Part shown: positions 46,032-58,424 of the stretch, one piece after another | Numbering within the stretch: the first letter of the stretch is position 1 | How the letters are laid out: each line of letters starts with the position of its first letter | Made by a program: the position numbers and the translations under genes | Source: Brachynemurus nebulosus | Taxonomy: Eukaryota > Arthropoda > Insecta > Neuroptera > Myrmeleontidae | Assembly: GCA_035578155.1 (NCBI GenBank) | Contig: JAPWDM010000003.1 | Location: forward strand, 65,402,142 to 65,466,141 | DNA: 64,000 nt | Direction: 5' to 3' | The notes under the pieces: model-generated | Database searches by the model: none | Told to the model about the DNA's origin: nothing | The model's input: the letters and a program-made list of their open reading frames with translations, nothing else

Positions 46032-47640
46032 TCGACCGCCCCTGCTCACGCATTTATTTTTTATGTATATTATAACCCTCCTTACCATTTCTACTAATAA
46101 AAGTCTAGGTAACAATTTTTTTTTTTTATTTATGTGTAATTTAGTTGGTCTATAACCTGTAATTCTATAAAGTATAATGTTGTCAGGTAAAATAAATATT
46201 AACCACCTTCAGACCCATGACTTCGGCATCCGAAACCAAACAAAACATCCCCAGAGGCCGACTGCGATATATGATTAATTGATTAGTTGGTTGCACATTA
46301 TGTGTGCGATGTTTATCATCATTCATCACACGGATGTGGTCCTACTCACACAAATACATACAAACACACACTACTCTTTCGGTTTCTATGTATAAAAAAT
46401 TTTAAGATAAAAAACGCAGGAAAAATATAATTTATATATTTAAATAAAATTGATATGAATGTCAGTGTATATGTAGTATGTACGTATCACGTACGTATGT
46501 TTACAGTTTTACATATACATGTTGAACCGTGTTGAATCTATTCAGTGTTTGAATCATGTTATTTTATGTATTTGTTTATATAAAGCTTTTTTTTTAAATA
46601 TTGCCGGTTTTCGGAGAAGTTTACTAATTGTAAGTTCTCGGGCCTCATAGTGTTAAACATCTAATATTAAAGGTAGGCGCTGACAGTGTTTATAATTTGA
46701 CTAGGCACATCGATATACGATCGACCGCCAACATATACATATACAACATACATGTAAACCAGTGGCGGATATGTAAATTGTTCATGTGTATGTATGTATA
46801 CCTACCTACAAAATATATTATGTAATATTATAAACAGGACAAACAGGATATTATAATGTTCAAACGGCACACGCTGGTGCACAAAGAAAACCGCACTATC
46901 TGCGAAATACACTTCATTAATTCTCTCTCTATGTGTGTGTGTATGTTTGTTCGTTCGTCCAGTTGATATTATACATTTAAAATTATCGTAATGATATTAA
47001 TATTCAAATATATCTCCCGAAAAAGAGTCCTACATTACATTACGTACATATATGTGAGCAAAAATATATTATGTATGTAAATATGATGATACGAGTACAG
47101 TAAGTGGCAAAAATAAATGTGGTCAAATTTCTAGTATTGATGGTAGCGTTGAGAATTTGTTTTTGGAGAGTTCACCGTGACGCGTATCTATTACTTTCGG
47201 TGATGACGCTATTAGAATTTTCCGAAAATCCAACATTTCTTTTACACTGTCTGTCACTGTACGTGTCTGTGCGCTTACGTTACGCTATAATATGAATACA
47301 CCCATAAGAGAGGCATTAAACAATATTTGTCGTGTCTGGTACGATACGTGACTGTTACGTTTAGTGTCTGTAGATATGAATAAACCTTTATCCACACTAG
47401 TCTAATCTGGTCAAACAAATAAGACCATTTTTTTTTTTTTGTTAAAACTCAGCAACTCCGGTTTTTGTTAAACCGTGTACTACAGAAAGCGAATACAATT
47501 TTTGCAATACAACGTTGAAAATTTGATAAAATTATTATTCAGTTATAAAATTGGATACTAAAGAAGTCAAAATTAAATTTAATTTCTACCGTATATGAGA
47601 AAATAGGTACAGTAGAGCACCAGTTTTGTCAAGAAAAAGT
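46032..47640. other. Non-coding spacer
   Basis: TATG/TACA-rich simple sequence is frequent (46440-46520, 46725-46800). CAGTGGCGGATATG near 46761 is an isolated hAT-like end. Frames here are without features. Confidence 0.5.
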
Positions 47641-47641
47641 A

Positions 47642-47855
47642 CACGGAGAGAAAATTTTTATAAAAATTACTGTGATCATATTACAATCGACGTATAACAG
47701 GCGAACATATCCAATTTTTGTACGGTAAAATTATAAAAATTATAGTTATATTATTGTAATTTTTATAATTTGGATTTTAAAATTGGATATGTTCGCCTGT
47801 TACACGTCGATTGTAGTATGAGCACAGTAATTTTTATAGGAATTTTCTCTCCGTG
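47642..47855. mobile_element. Family D palindromic MITE, copy 2
   Basis: TA flanks both sides. Arms of about 100 bp run from CACGGAGAGAAAATTTTTAT inward through ACTGTGATCATATTACAATC, CGACGTATAACAGGCGAACA and TTTTTGTACGGTAAAATT (left only), and return as the inverse. The whole element can form one hairpin. No coding capacity; frame 47770-47964 crosses the arm. Confidence 0.85.
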
Positions 47856-48096
47856 TAGTCTCCAAAAGTGGTGCTTGGCCAAAGTGACGCTTTTTGGCCA
47901 GGGGCGATTCACAAATATCGTAAGATTAAGTTTTGAATTAAAATTATGTTCTTTTAAATATTAATAAAAGAAAAAAAGTAATGAAGAATTAAAAATTATT
48001 TATCTGAGAAAATATTTTTTCATTTGTCGTTTTATTAATTTGCTTTGAAATAGTTTTGTTTAAATTAAAAATCACAAAGTGATTGAAAAAATTATC

Positions 48097-48169
48097 CGGA
48101 TCGGCCGGGAATCGAACCCAGGGTCTCCTGGTAACTATCCAGGTGTGCTATCCATTACACCACCGGTCC
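48097..48169 (-). tRNA. tRNA-like gene, anticodon AGT by position (Thr), identity uncertain
   Basis: The minus strand folds as a full 73-nt cloverleaf: acceptor stem 7 bp with one mismatch (position 4-69), D stem GTGT/GCAC, anticodon stem CCTGG/CCAGG, loop ATAGTTA, five-base variable region, T stem CTGGG/CCCGG with loop TTCGATT, discriminator G. Box A (TGGTGTAATGG) and a perfect box B (GGTTCGATTCC) are present, with TTTTTT about 6 bp downstream as a Pol III terminator. The loop is unusual: A at 32 and T at 37, where a pyrimidine and a purine are normal. The 5' half resembles tRNA-Gln. It could be a tRNA-derived SINE head or a pseudogene. No intron. Confidence 0.65.
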
Positions 48170-49379
48170 TTTGCTCGACAGGCGTCCGATACAGACAACA
48201 TTCAACCACTTATGTGTATGTACTCTCTATAATGCATTTTGTTTACATTTGACGTATGATAAAAACCGCCACCGAACAAAATACATATAAACATTCTATG
48301 TACAATAATTAAAATCCACTTTCCCACGCTTTGAGGTCTATTGTTATTTGTCACTACCATTATCGGTATATTTATTTGTTTCTTTTGATAAAATCATGCG
48401 TCATGGCCTATTACACATGGATTTAATATTTATGTACTTGACATTTTTGATGCAACTTTCCAAAAGTGATGTTGACTAATTTGATGCTCTCAAAAAATTT
48501 CCAAAACTGATGTTTCCATTATCGGTGCTATACTGTACTACATATCTCATCCCGTATGCAATACAATAATATGTTAAAATACTCTATACAAACGGTAATA
48601 CGTACACTATACGGATCAAATAATATAATATATAAAACTATCAAATAATGTTTTAATCTAATAATATACGGGACTATTTTCTATAACACAATTTCCATAT
48701 ATTTATATCGGGAACTACTTGTCTAATATACATATATACATGTACGAATAGGGATATACATTCGCAAACTCAACAAAGTGTCGAAAAACTTTTGTTCTTT
48801 CTATGTAAATATCGCTTTATTTAAACGATTCTTCTACATAATATATAGTTAAACTATTTAAACCACTTTGCATATTTCGAATACTGTATTTATATAATGT
48901 ACTCAACAAAATCCACTACCTTTTTAAAATAGTAACGAAAAATTTTGTTAGTTTATCTAAATGGTGTCCGAAACCGGAGCGTTTCTGACCTAAAACAATT
49001 TTGTCCGATTTTCCGGAAAATTATAGGCGTTTGAACAATTTGAAAAACAATTATATTCCTAGATAAGTTTCTTTATCCTAGGAAAGTAGACAAAGAGATT
49101 TTTTTAATTTTTCGCTTCTCTACGGAATTTTGGAACAGCACGATTCGATTTGAAAAACATGTTGTGTAGATTTTCAATTACAATTTTTACAAGTATTTGA
49201 TGCTTTCATCAAGGTAAAAAATTTAATTTTTTGTAAATCTGATGTTATAAAAGTAATTTATGTCAAGCTGGTTAATAAAACTTCAATAATTTTGGTGTAA
49301 AAGTTGCATTTTTACCCTCGAAATGGTCCACCAGCTATGATCATTCCGATCATAAAATGGCTTTTAAGCCGTATCTTTT
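48170..49379. other. Non-coding spacer
   Basis: No gene or element boundary was recognised. AT-rich with short TA/CA tracts near 48720-48750. Confidence 0.5.
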
Positions 49380-49876
49380 TTAAGGGGAAATAAATATTTT
49401 TTTAAAAAACTAAATATGCAACATTGTTTCTACATGTCTTGAGATTATAAAAAAAATTTTATTTTTACTTTTTATTAAAACCCCCGCCATTTTTTCAAAT
49501 TTCAAAGAAAAAAAGCTCCTATAGGGACATAGCGGTTTACCTACAGATTGATAATCTATTTGATTTTTTTTTTCGGATAAAAACTGCAGCCGAAATCGTA
49601 GGCACCGAATTTCGGCCTTTTTTAAAGAAACTTTTTTTAAAAAATTATAATAATTATAAAAAATACATAAAAATAAATTTAAAAAAATTTTTGTATTGTC
49701 AAATAGTAGTATTGAGCGTAAAAAAAATTCGTCCCCATTCCTCCATTCTATCCATCCGAAAAAAAATTGTGAAAATTGACTACTTTTCGGCAGAATCACA
49801 CTGTGATGGTACAAGAAATATAATTATGAAGAAAAAAAATCGGTTTCTTTTTTTTCTTTAGCGAATCTCCTCTTAA
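49380..49876 (-). mobile_element. TTAA element family C, copy 3, containing a family A half
   Basis: The outer ends are TTAAGGGGAAATAAAT and GCGAATCTCCTCTTAA, and CATTGTTTCTACATGTCTTG near the left matches the terminal region of family C copy 1 in reverse. From about 49480 to 49812 the sequence is one arm of family A (CATAGCGGTTTACCTACAG, then AGGCACCGA, ending CACACTGTGATGGTAC). The A half has lost its own TTAA, so this is a mosaic rather than a simple nested insertion. Confidence 0.65.
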
Positions 49877-50436
49877 ACTAAATCCAACTATGTACCTAAA
49901 CACCGAAAAGACCTATTGAATTTATTTCCCTGCTTCATTAATTTCCAACATTTTGAAAAGTATAATACACATATTTATTGTTAACATACAAAACAGTTTT
50001 TTTTCTTTTTGAATAAAAAAACATTTCAACGAAAAAAGTCACCCCCCCGGTTCGTACTGCAACATATTATACACCCGGCTTTACACCCGGGGACTACCAG
50101 GGGAAATTTCCAAAATAAATTGGTCTATTTTTTTACTTTAACACGTTCATATTACGACCAGCAGCGTGGTATACACATACGTGTCTGATGACGTTTCTAT
50201 AAAAATTATCTGTAACACATGTGTGACATGATCCCCCACATTTCGATCCCATCACGCCCTACTACCCCCTGCTTCACATATAGAATAATATTACATGGTG
50301 CTGCTGTAGTATGCCTTGTATGCCAATTACGTTAAGAAAGTTATCTGCTGACTGTCCGAACGTTTTTCATCATCACATTGCATTATTGTATCACTCAATT
50401 TTATTACATATGTATGTACTGCAATTTTTGTATGTA
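49877..50436. other. Non-coding spacer
   Basis: Contains a C-rich stretch (about 50041-50110, ACACCCGGCTTTACACCCGG). No gene recognised; the frame at 50311-50505 enters the MITE that follows. Confidence 0.5.
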
Positions 50437-50596
50437 CACAGTGAAAAAATTTATGTTAAAATGAACACATTTCACATGTCCAGACAATTTTTTGTGTTAT
50501 TTTAACACAAAGCATATGTGTCAAATCGATACACAAGATTTGTGTCAATGATTTAACACACCGGAGGACATACATTTTGTGTTAATTTTTCAGATT
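50437..50596. mobile_element. Small MITE with GTGTTA/TAACAC repeats
   Basis: The left end CACAGTGAAAAAATTTATGT and the right GTGTTAATTTTTCAG are partly inverted (GAAAAATTAACACAAAATG on the reverse of the right). TGTGTTATTTTAACACAA in the centre is a palindrome. The left boundary follows TA; the right terminus is degraded. Confidence 0.45.
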
Positions 50597-53212
50597 TATC
50601 CGAGTTAGTTGTTAAACTTTTTTATTCAATATTTTACTTCCACTGCAGCTTAAGATATTTGAAAGTCGTCAAAAACTGTAACGATTTTGTTCATATATTA
50701 TTATAAATTAGACTCAAAGAACGGAAAGTCAGTTCTTTGTAACAATTCTTACTTGTGTTCATATATATTTACGAAAATATATATAATAAAAAAGATGAGA
50801 GTAGTTCTCGTTATTAAACAAAATCGAAAAACTGTAAGTTTTTTCAATTATCGACGAATATAAGGGTCTAGCAGGTTAAGATAGGGTTTGCAGCCCCAGA
50901 GAGGCCTATTAAAAATAAGTTATGTTGCGATATCGGTGAGTAATAAGTATACCATTGGCACCTATTTTAGCCTCTGATCTCTCTGCGTTCTTGACATAAT
51001 TGACCATATGTATGCTAGAGCGGGTATTTTTGAAATTTTATTATTCCGAAACTATTACATCCAGACGGATAAAACCAAGACTGTTTATTAGGTAGTATGT
51101 TGTGCTATATTCTGTATTTTTTACAGAATTTTCTAGCAATTTCTACCACCTAAAAAAATTAAAAATAAAAAATTCTTATTTTTTTCCATAGTTCTCGGAG
51201 AGGTACAATCACAGAAAAAATATATAATGTAGCTTAGTATATCTACTATTATCACTAAAAAGTGCATTCAGATCAGATCGGTGCAACACTTCGAAAAAAA
51301 ATAATATATCCTTATGACCGCTCTAGAGTACTCACCACTTCATATCTCTTTTTCATAGAAACTTGCTTATAAACATATAATCAAGTAGTAGTTACAGTTG
51401 ATTTCCATCTAAAACGAAACGATTTTTATGAGTGATACGTACATATACTCTTCCACTTATAATATTACCGCTTACTAAATTTCAATTCATTACACCCATG
51501 AGGTGCCGCTAGACCTGTCGAAAAGTAACCAAAAACAGAAGTATATGTATCAGGCAACGCTGAAGCCGCCAAAAATCATGTTCCAGTGGCTGTAAAATCC
51601 GAATCGATGACCTTCGATACCGTGCTATAGTCTACATTTCCGGGGCAAATTCTGCTAACACGGTCTCAATATGTTTATAGCACAATATGAATACTTAGAC
51701 GATCGAGACAAATCGGTACACGGCATACTATAGTAACACCTAGCATTCTGTCAGTGTCAGTATAAAATATATACAACGTAGCAGCAAATGTTAGTTGCAT
51801 TCAACAATAACGTAACGTTACCTACTACCATGTATATAAGGCTGGTTTGCGCCCATTGATATGAGTTTATTTTTGAAGGGGGCGTACGTATGTGTATGTA
51901 AGTAAAGGAGCGTAGAGCTAACTGGAGCTGGAGCTGGAGCTATGTGATACAATTTTTATGAAAAGTACAATTTATCACCCGCCGGAGTCACTAGCTTGTG
52001 AACATATAAATTGTTGACGATCATGTCCGTGAAATGAGACAACATTGCCACTACTACCAGTGTCAAGCAGTGCGTTCAAGACATCGCTCGCAAAGTATTG
52101 GTTTCTATTCTAATATGAAATTATATATTATGTTCGTTTCTTCCCGATATCATTCCAACTGTAAGTACCTATAGAGTGTTTTCAGTGGCAGTCATTAATC
52201 TTCCAATAGCAAAAATTGCATTCGAATCGATTGGATTTATTTGATGTGACCCCTCACGACAGGCTTTATTGCTGCTTCAATAATTAAGCTCGGGGAACAA
52301 TCGAAAGAATCTATTGATGGAAAATAATGAAAAAAAGTTGATTGGTTTTTTTTTTTGATACTTGAATGGTTTTTCATCAGCAAATGTTAGATGTTCAATA
52401 GATGGCCAATAGATAGTTTTAGATGATTATTAAAACTTTCGAAACACACTATATATTTCGAATATACTCATCAAAAAATTTTTTTTCCCTTTTTTCAACA
52501 GGTTGTATCTTATTAATCAAAAATTGTCCAACAGTCATTTTAGATAAAATAAAAGTACACTGCCAGTGAAGGATGACACACAGCTTCCTCGTACTCGTAA
52601 CAGCCTCTTATCCAATGTTTCAAGTAATTTTGTGCCCAAACTGTATCATATTTTAAATTTCGTGTCTTCGATAAAATCGGCTATGTAACTATGAAAATTA
52701 CAAAAAGACTGACTGGGTAGTTTTTCTTTTAAAATGTCAAATTAGTCCGTAGAAGAAATTAAAGACCCGAATGGCAATTTTTTTTTTTTTTTTTTAGCGT
52801 TTTGAAATGTTAAATATTCGCAAAAAATTAAAATTAAAAGTTTTTTTTTAAAAGCTTTTATTTAACTTGCTATGTTAGTATATTGGTTTAGATCAAATCT
52901 TGGAATCAAAATTTAGACAGGTTCTGATTGAGCTAGAGGTTTCAAATTTTGCATACGTTTCTAACCTTGATGACAATGCAATATTGTATAATTAGTTTTT
53001 CCTTAAATTGCCCCAAACCAAAATTGTTGATTTTTAGTCCTAAACAACTTTTTGACATTTCGAATTGTCAAATATTGTCCATTGATTTTACATTGCAATT
53101 TTTTGTTTCCATAGTTATGTCTGATTAGGGTAAATTAACCGATTAAAATACAGGTAAAAAAATTACTTCTTTATTTTTTCTTTTTAAATTAATTGTAATC
53201 AAACTAAAGAGT
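50597..53212. other. Long non-coding spacer
   Basis: About 2.6 kb without a recognised gene or element. A GGAGCTGGAGCTGGAGCT triplet repeat lies at about 51920. Poly-T runs are frequent near 52340 and 52770. Confidence 0.5.
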
Positions 53213-53528
53213 AGAAAATAAAATAAAGTAAAAAAAAATGTTTTTTACGAAAAAGCTTTTATTTAAAAAATGAAATAACTACTGAGTGAAGTTTGAAGCA
53301 ATATGCAACATAATTTATAAAAGCTTGAGGCGTTTAATCAAGTTTGGTAAGTACTGAAAAGTAAAATAGCTACACTTATATCCAAATAATTAATGATAAC
53401 GCCTCAAGCTTTTATAAATTATGTTGCATATTGCTTCAAACTTCACTCAGTAGTTATTTCATTTTTTAGCCCATTTTTAAATAAAAGCTTTTTCTTAAAA
53501 AACATTTTTTTTTACTTTATTTTATTTT
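53213..53528. repeat. Long inverted repeat, arms about 120 bp
   Basis: Left arm 53213-53334 and right arm 53398-53528 are reverse complements with very few differences; the right arm has an extra segment of about 12 bp including GGGC. The inner ends are GCTTGAGGCGTT and AACGCCTCAAGC around a 63-bp loop. No target duplication is evident, so this may be the core of a fold-back whose ends have drifted. Confidence 0.8.
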
Positions 53529-55639
53529 TGTTCTAATGGTAATAAAAAAAAGCGTTAACATATTTTACGTTTAAGCATATCCAGTAACAACTATTACTCT
53601 TGTTTGAAATGAAATTTATAGGGGCCCATATATGCCATAACCCCTAAATACTCCCAAAATCTGAGCTAAATTGGAGTAGTAATAAGATATCGACATTTAA
53701 TAGGATTTCGTTGTAGTGTCGTGGCTACTATTATTTCGATTGCGATAAAATTCGTAAAGAAACATCTAGGAACCAAACCGTAAAATTTCACTAAAAACGA
53801 GCGAATAATTCCGAAATCTGCCATTTGATGGAGTCTTCGGACATGCAGACAGACTCACAAACAAAAACGCAACTAAAATTGTTCAGGAAGCTCCAAAACG
53901 TAAAATATACATAAAACCTTCATTTTGGAGGAAAACAATTTTTTCATATTTTAATATTTTAAAAGTAATTATAACTTTTCCGCTATTTTGGTAGTTTCGG
54001 TAGCAAAATAATAAAAATTTTTTGAATTCCACCATCAGAAATTAGATGAATGGAAAACAAAATTTTTTTCGGTGTTTCACTAATTTCTTTCATGGGTATA
54101 TTTTACATTCGCCATAAAATCTTCATTATAAATTATTAAATTGTATGTGTGCAAATGAGCTCTTTCGCTTGAACTGTTTAAAACAGTTTGAGAAGCTCAC
54201 TACACACACAAATAGGTAAGTGCTTTACAAAGAGATGAAAAAAGATAGCACTGATAAAGCAAGCTAACTACATATTAATTATTTATGTAAATAATTAACA
54301 TAATTATCATACATGAGTAATTTTAATTCTTAATTTAAATATTATCTTCTAGTATGATAATAATACTTAGGTGGTACCGCGATTTTCAAAAAATTATGAA
54401 AACATTTTTGAACAAGCTTCACATTTTTAAGTGTTTTGTTTTGTTTTATGTTAGACACGAATTTTTTGAAAGTCATCGTATACATCTTATAAGCTTCGCT
54501 CTTATGCCGGCTGTGGTACTGAATAAGGTTTCATTCTCTTGACAAAAGTAGTAATTATATGGTTAAGATAATCGTGTAGATTATCTTTGAACAAGTTCAT
54601 AGAGAATAGCGGAAAATTCACCCCTCCGAAAAATCTCATTAAATTTCATTCGGTACATATTTCGAAAACTAAAGTATCTACTTATTTATAAAATAGGTAC
54701 CACGACTAATTACCAGCAGACAAAATAACCCCGTCAAAATTACTGTGTACGAAATAAGGGATCGATAGAATAACCGCGAATGAAATATTCAGGGTCAATT
54801 TTTTCAGTTAGTCTATTTAAAAATTCTGTTGTTTTGTTGACTCCCAACGTATAAAAAATTAAGTATAAAAAGAGTATGATATTCAAAAGAGTATTCCAAA
54901 GAGATACCGAAAAAAATTTTTTTTCGATTTTCTCTGGACCTTGTTTATGAAAATCCATAAAGTTTGAATGAAATGTGTTACAGAAAGTTTTGAAGACTGA
55001 CTTTTGAAGAGCACTGACCCTCAGGAGAATTTTGAACTTGTCGAATTTTTCTTTTTTTAAAAACCCTTATCAAAATTGGAAAATTTTTGAAATTTTGCTA
55101 CAAGATACGAGCTATAACATACCTATTCTTAATCGGCCATCAACTTTTCTTTTTTTATAAAAAAGACGTCACAATTTTCGAGAAATTTCAAAAATATAAT
55201 TTGCAACAACTTTGTTTCCGACGCCATCCCTTATAATTTTGTAGTAGAATATCCCCTTGGAAAGTAAAATCTTACAACTGCATTGTTAGACCTTTTAATA
55301 TTACCGCGACTGTTTTATCCTTGAAGAAAGCACATTTCTCGCAACAGAAAGAACGTCATCCAAGAAATTCATCAAAAATAAAAAATAAGTTCCGTTCGTA
55401 ATTCAACATCGTCTAATTTAATTTTACGTTACTTCTAATTCAATTATCCAAACAATGCTGTCTGTTGAAATTAGCAACACAAGAAGCAAAAAAAAAACTT
55501 TACATTGTGACAGACGAGCAACACACGATGAGCTGCTAAAATACCGTGACGGCAATAAAAATACAAACATCCACTACACAACATAATAGATACCAATAAT
55601 ATTGATAAGAGAAACGAACATGCGATCTTCAACAACGAA
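53529..55639. other. Long non-coding spacer
   Basis: TTGAACTGTTTAAAACAGTTTGAG-type hairpin at about 54166-54190. CAGACAGACTCACAAAC-type words near 53848. No gene recognised. Confidence 0.5.
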
Positions 55640-56130
55640 CGACACTGGTTTGATTTTAGCGAATTTCCAGAATGGAATTCAGCTGTTACAGCCGCCACTG
55701 TCATGACGCGACTTGAGCAACTTGAAATTTGTTTTGAGGTCATATGTACATATATGTATGTATATATGTATATATGTATCAGCACGATAACTCTCGAACG
55801 AAATATGCTAGGTTTACGAAATTTGGTGAAAATGTTGGAAATGTCAAACCGTTGGACAAGTTCGTTAGCCAGACACGTCGGATGCCAGAAACATGCTTTT
55901 TGTTCTTGCAAAAAATTAGTTTTTTGTCAAAATTTCCACTTAATAAATAATTTTTGCGAAATTTTTTTACACCATTTAAAAGAAGAGAAAAAATTACATA
56001 AATAAAGGTCTTTAAACTATTGTTCTATATCAACTAGTTTCCGAGAAAAACTAATTTTTTATAAACGAAAATTCGCTATGTTATGCAGGATGCTGCGACA
56101 GGGGTATTTCTTTTTTTTGTAACAAATAAT
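55640..56130 (+). repeat. Repeat family B, copy 3
   Basis: Family order intact: CAGCCGCCACTGTCATGACG, CGACTTGAG, a TATGTATATA tract, CGATAACTCTCGAACGAAAT, CACGTCGGATGCCAGAAAC, GTTTCCGAGAAAAACTAATT, then CAGGATGCTGCGACAGGGGT. The frames over it (146 codons minus, 100 and 68 plus) cross the repeat and its microsatellite and are not genes. Confidence 0.7.
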
Positions 56131-56307
56131 AAAAATAACAATACGGCGGCGACGTAACGTATAACGACGGATACCATATTTTCCGAATAACAAGCTTCTT
56201 ACGATGATACTGTATCTGTATTATTGTAGTCATTCATACAGCTTTAATGCAAGCACTGCAAGCTTTATGTATACTTTCATATTATAGTGACAACATAAGG
56301 CACGTAT

Positions 56308-56691
56308 TACATTTGTAACGAACATTTGCCAAATATTCAATATTCGGCCAAATACCTAAATATTTCTTGCTAGCTGTCATTACGTAATGAAACAAATTAA
56401 AACGTATATGAACCATGACAATTGGCAAACGAAACATCATTACCGTATGACGATGTGCTCACCGTGTAATTGTATCCAGTGTAGGTACTGGCTGGTAATG
56501 CATACATGTTACATAGCAAACAATAAACCATGAATATATCATGTATGCACGAATACTCACACACGTATAGTTACAAACAAAATACAAAATATCGACGGGT
56601 ATTCGCCAAATACTCGGCGATTCGGCTAAGATGTTGCCCGAACATTCGGTATTCGAATAACTTGCCGAATAGTGTATTCGTTGCAAGCCTA
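56308..56691. mobile_element. Probable hAT-like MITE with ATTCGGC motifs
   Basis: TACATTTGTAACGAACA on the left and TGTATTCGTTGCAAGCCTA on the right are imperfect inverted ends of the TTGCAACGAATA kind common in hAT elements. CGGC/GCCGA words (ATTCGGCCAAATAC, ACTCGGCGATTCGGC) repeat inside both ends. The 8-bp flanks do not match cleanly. Confidence 0.5.
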
Positions 56692-56823
56692 ATACGTACG
56701 TAGCACGTATATGTACGTGTATATTGTGTATTCTATCGTTTCTTCGTCTAAATGCAACACATTTTTATTGGATGGTTTAGATTTCTATTTATAGAAATGG
56801 CTAGAAGAGTTTTCCTAATACTA

Positions 56824-57085
56824 CACGGAGAGAAAATTCCTATAAAAAGTACTGTGCTCATACTACAATCGACGTGTAACAGGCGAACATATCCAATTTT
56901 TTTGTACGGTAAAATTATAAAAATTACAATAATATAACTATAATTTTTGTACGGTAAAATTATAAAAATTACAATAATATAACTATAATTTTTATAATTT
57001 TACCGTACAAAAATTGGATTATTCGCCTGTTACACGTCGATTGTAGTATGAGCACAGTAATTTTTATAGGAATTTTCTCTCCGTG
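56824..57085. mobile_element. Family D palindromic MITE, copy 3
   Basis: TA on both sides. Arms as in copy 2: CACGGAGAGAAAATTCCTAT … TGTGCTCATACTACAATCGA … GTGTAACAGGCGAA, mirrored at the right. The centre holds a duplicated TTTTTGTACGGTAAAATTAT segment of about 50 bp, so replication slippage or inter-copy exchange has lengthened it. Confidence 0.85.
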
Positions 57086-57092
57086 TACGATA

Positions 57093-57428
57093 ACATATTG
57101 TACTATGTGGTATTAATTTCAATAAGACAATAATTCGGAGACAAAAGGGAGTATTATTAAAAGCTAGATGTGTCCGCGACGTTGTTCGCGCGGCTTGTTA
57201 GTATAGAATTAATGAGAAGTACATAAATATAGTTTGGATCGAATATTGGTTTGGGGACGACCTCAGGACGCCGACCCAACCAACCGATTCTTTCTGTGGA
57301 AAATTTAACTTTTTTTAATACGAAAATATCACAGAGACATTTTTCTATTTAGCTCGGTATTAACCTGAATCTCGCCTACAGACTAATGGTCATCATTAAA
57401 CACAATAATACATCTCGTTTATTTATGC
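57093..57428. other. Spacer between two family D elements
   Basis: Contains a GC-rich GTCCGCGACGTTGTTCGCGC patch at about 57172-57191. No gene recognised. Confidence 0.5.
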
Positions 57429-57430
57429 CA

Positions 57431-57592
57431 CACGGAGAGAAAATTCCTATAAAAATTACTGTGCTCATACTACAATCGACGTGTAACAGGCGAATATATT
57501 CAATTTTGTACGGTAAAATTGAATATGTTCGCCTGTTACACGTCGATTGTAGTACTGAGCACAGTAATTTTGATAGGAATTTTCTCTCCGTG
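57431..57592. mobile_element. Family D palindromic MITE, copy 4 (shortest)
   Basis: Arms CACGGAGAGAAAATTCCTAT through CGACGTGTAACAGGCGAATA meet almost directly at GTACGGTAAAATT, so this is nearly loopless. It is flanked by CA rather than TA on both sides. It lies only 345 bp from copy 3. The 136-codon frame at 57386-57796 reads through it and is not a gene. Confidence 0.85.
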
Positions 57593-58424
57593 CATTTTTA
57601 CGGAACAAATTTTTTAAAAGCTACAGGAATCATGATTAAAAATTTCCATTTACAACAAATGTACTTATCGCTTGCAGTTTTTATTTTTGTCATTTTCAAA
57701 AACACCAAAAAATATAAAACTCATAAAATTATAAAAACCTATAAAAATTTACTGACTAACTCATCGTCTAGCCTGTCCGTTTATCCACTCAACTGAGGTC
57801 GTAAACTACAAACATTTTAGTGAAGCAGTTTCAAACACGCTGTTGACATTTGGCAAAAATTATATCCATTTTACGGTTATTATTACTGCTTTGATGTACA
57901 CAAGTTTACCGAAAATAGGATAAAAAAAAGGTTATGTCACTATTTACGATGAAAATTTTAAAAAATAAAAACCAAACATATACGAAATACGACTATTTAA
58001 AATTGTTACGAAATCTTCTAGAGTATTCGTTTGTGAGAAGAATCTGGAGTGTTCTAAAATGTATGTATAGAAGAAAATACAATAAATCTTGGCTCTATTT
58101 TACGTTAAGAGTTCCCAAACTGCGACCAGTAGTGTCTCAAATTCCGTCAGGAAAGTAATTTTTGTTAATTTTATAATTCCGATTTTGCAAACAATGAGAG
58201 AAACAACATCCAAAAACCTACGAGCAGCATCAAATTTCAAGTTCCTAATAGCGAAATTATATTTTTTGGAAGTTTTAAAAATGCAGATATACGTGATGAC
58301 GTCATCAAGTTCGGTTTTTTCAAGTTGGTGGAGTCGTTGGTGAACTTTGAGTAATTTGTCTGCGAAATTTTCGAATTACGAAATAGTTTATTCACTCAAA
58401 TCACAGTTCCACAAATCGCAGAGT
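57593..58424. other. Non-coding spacer
   Basis: Frames at 57934-58343 are short and without recognised domains. No element ends found. Confidence 0.5.

Noticed and set aside
55471..55911. 146-codon minus-strand frame
   Set aside because: About half of it crosses repeat family B and its TATG microsatellite; no domain recognised.
57386..57796. 136-codon plus-strand frame
   Set aside because: Its N-terminal half is the family D palindrome.
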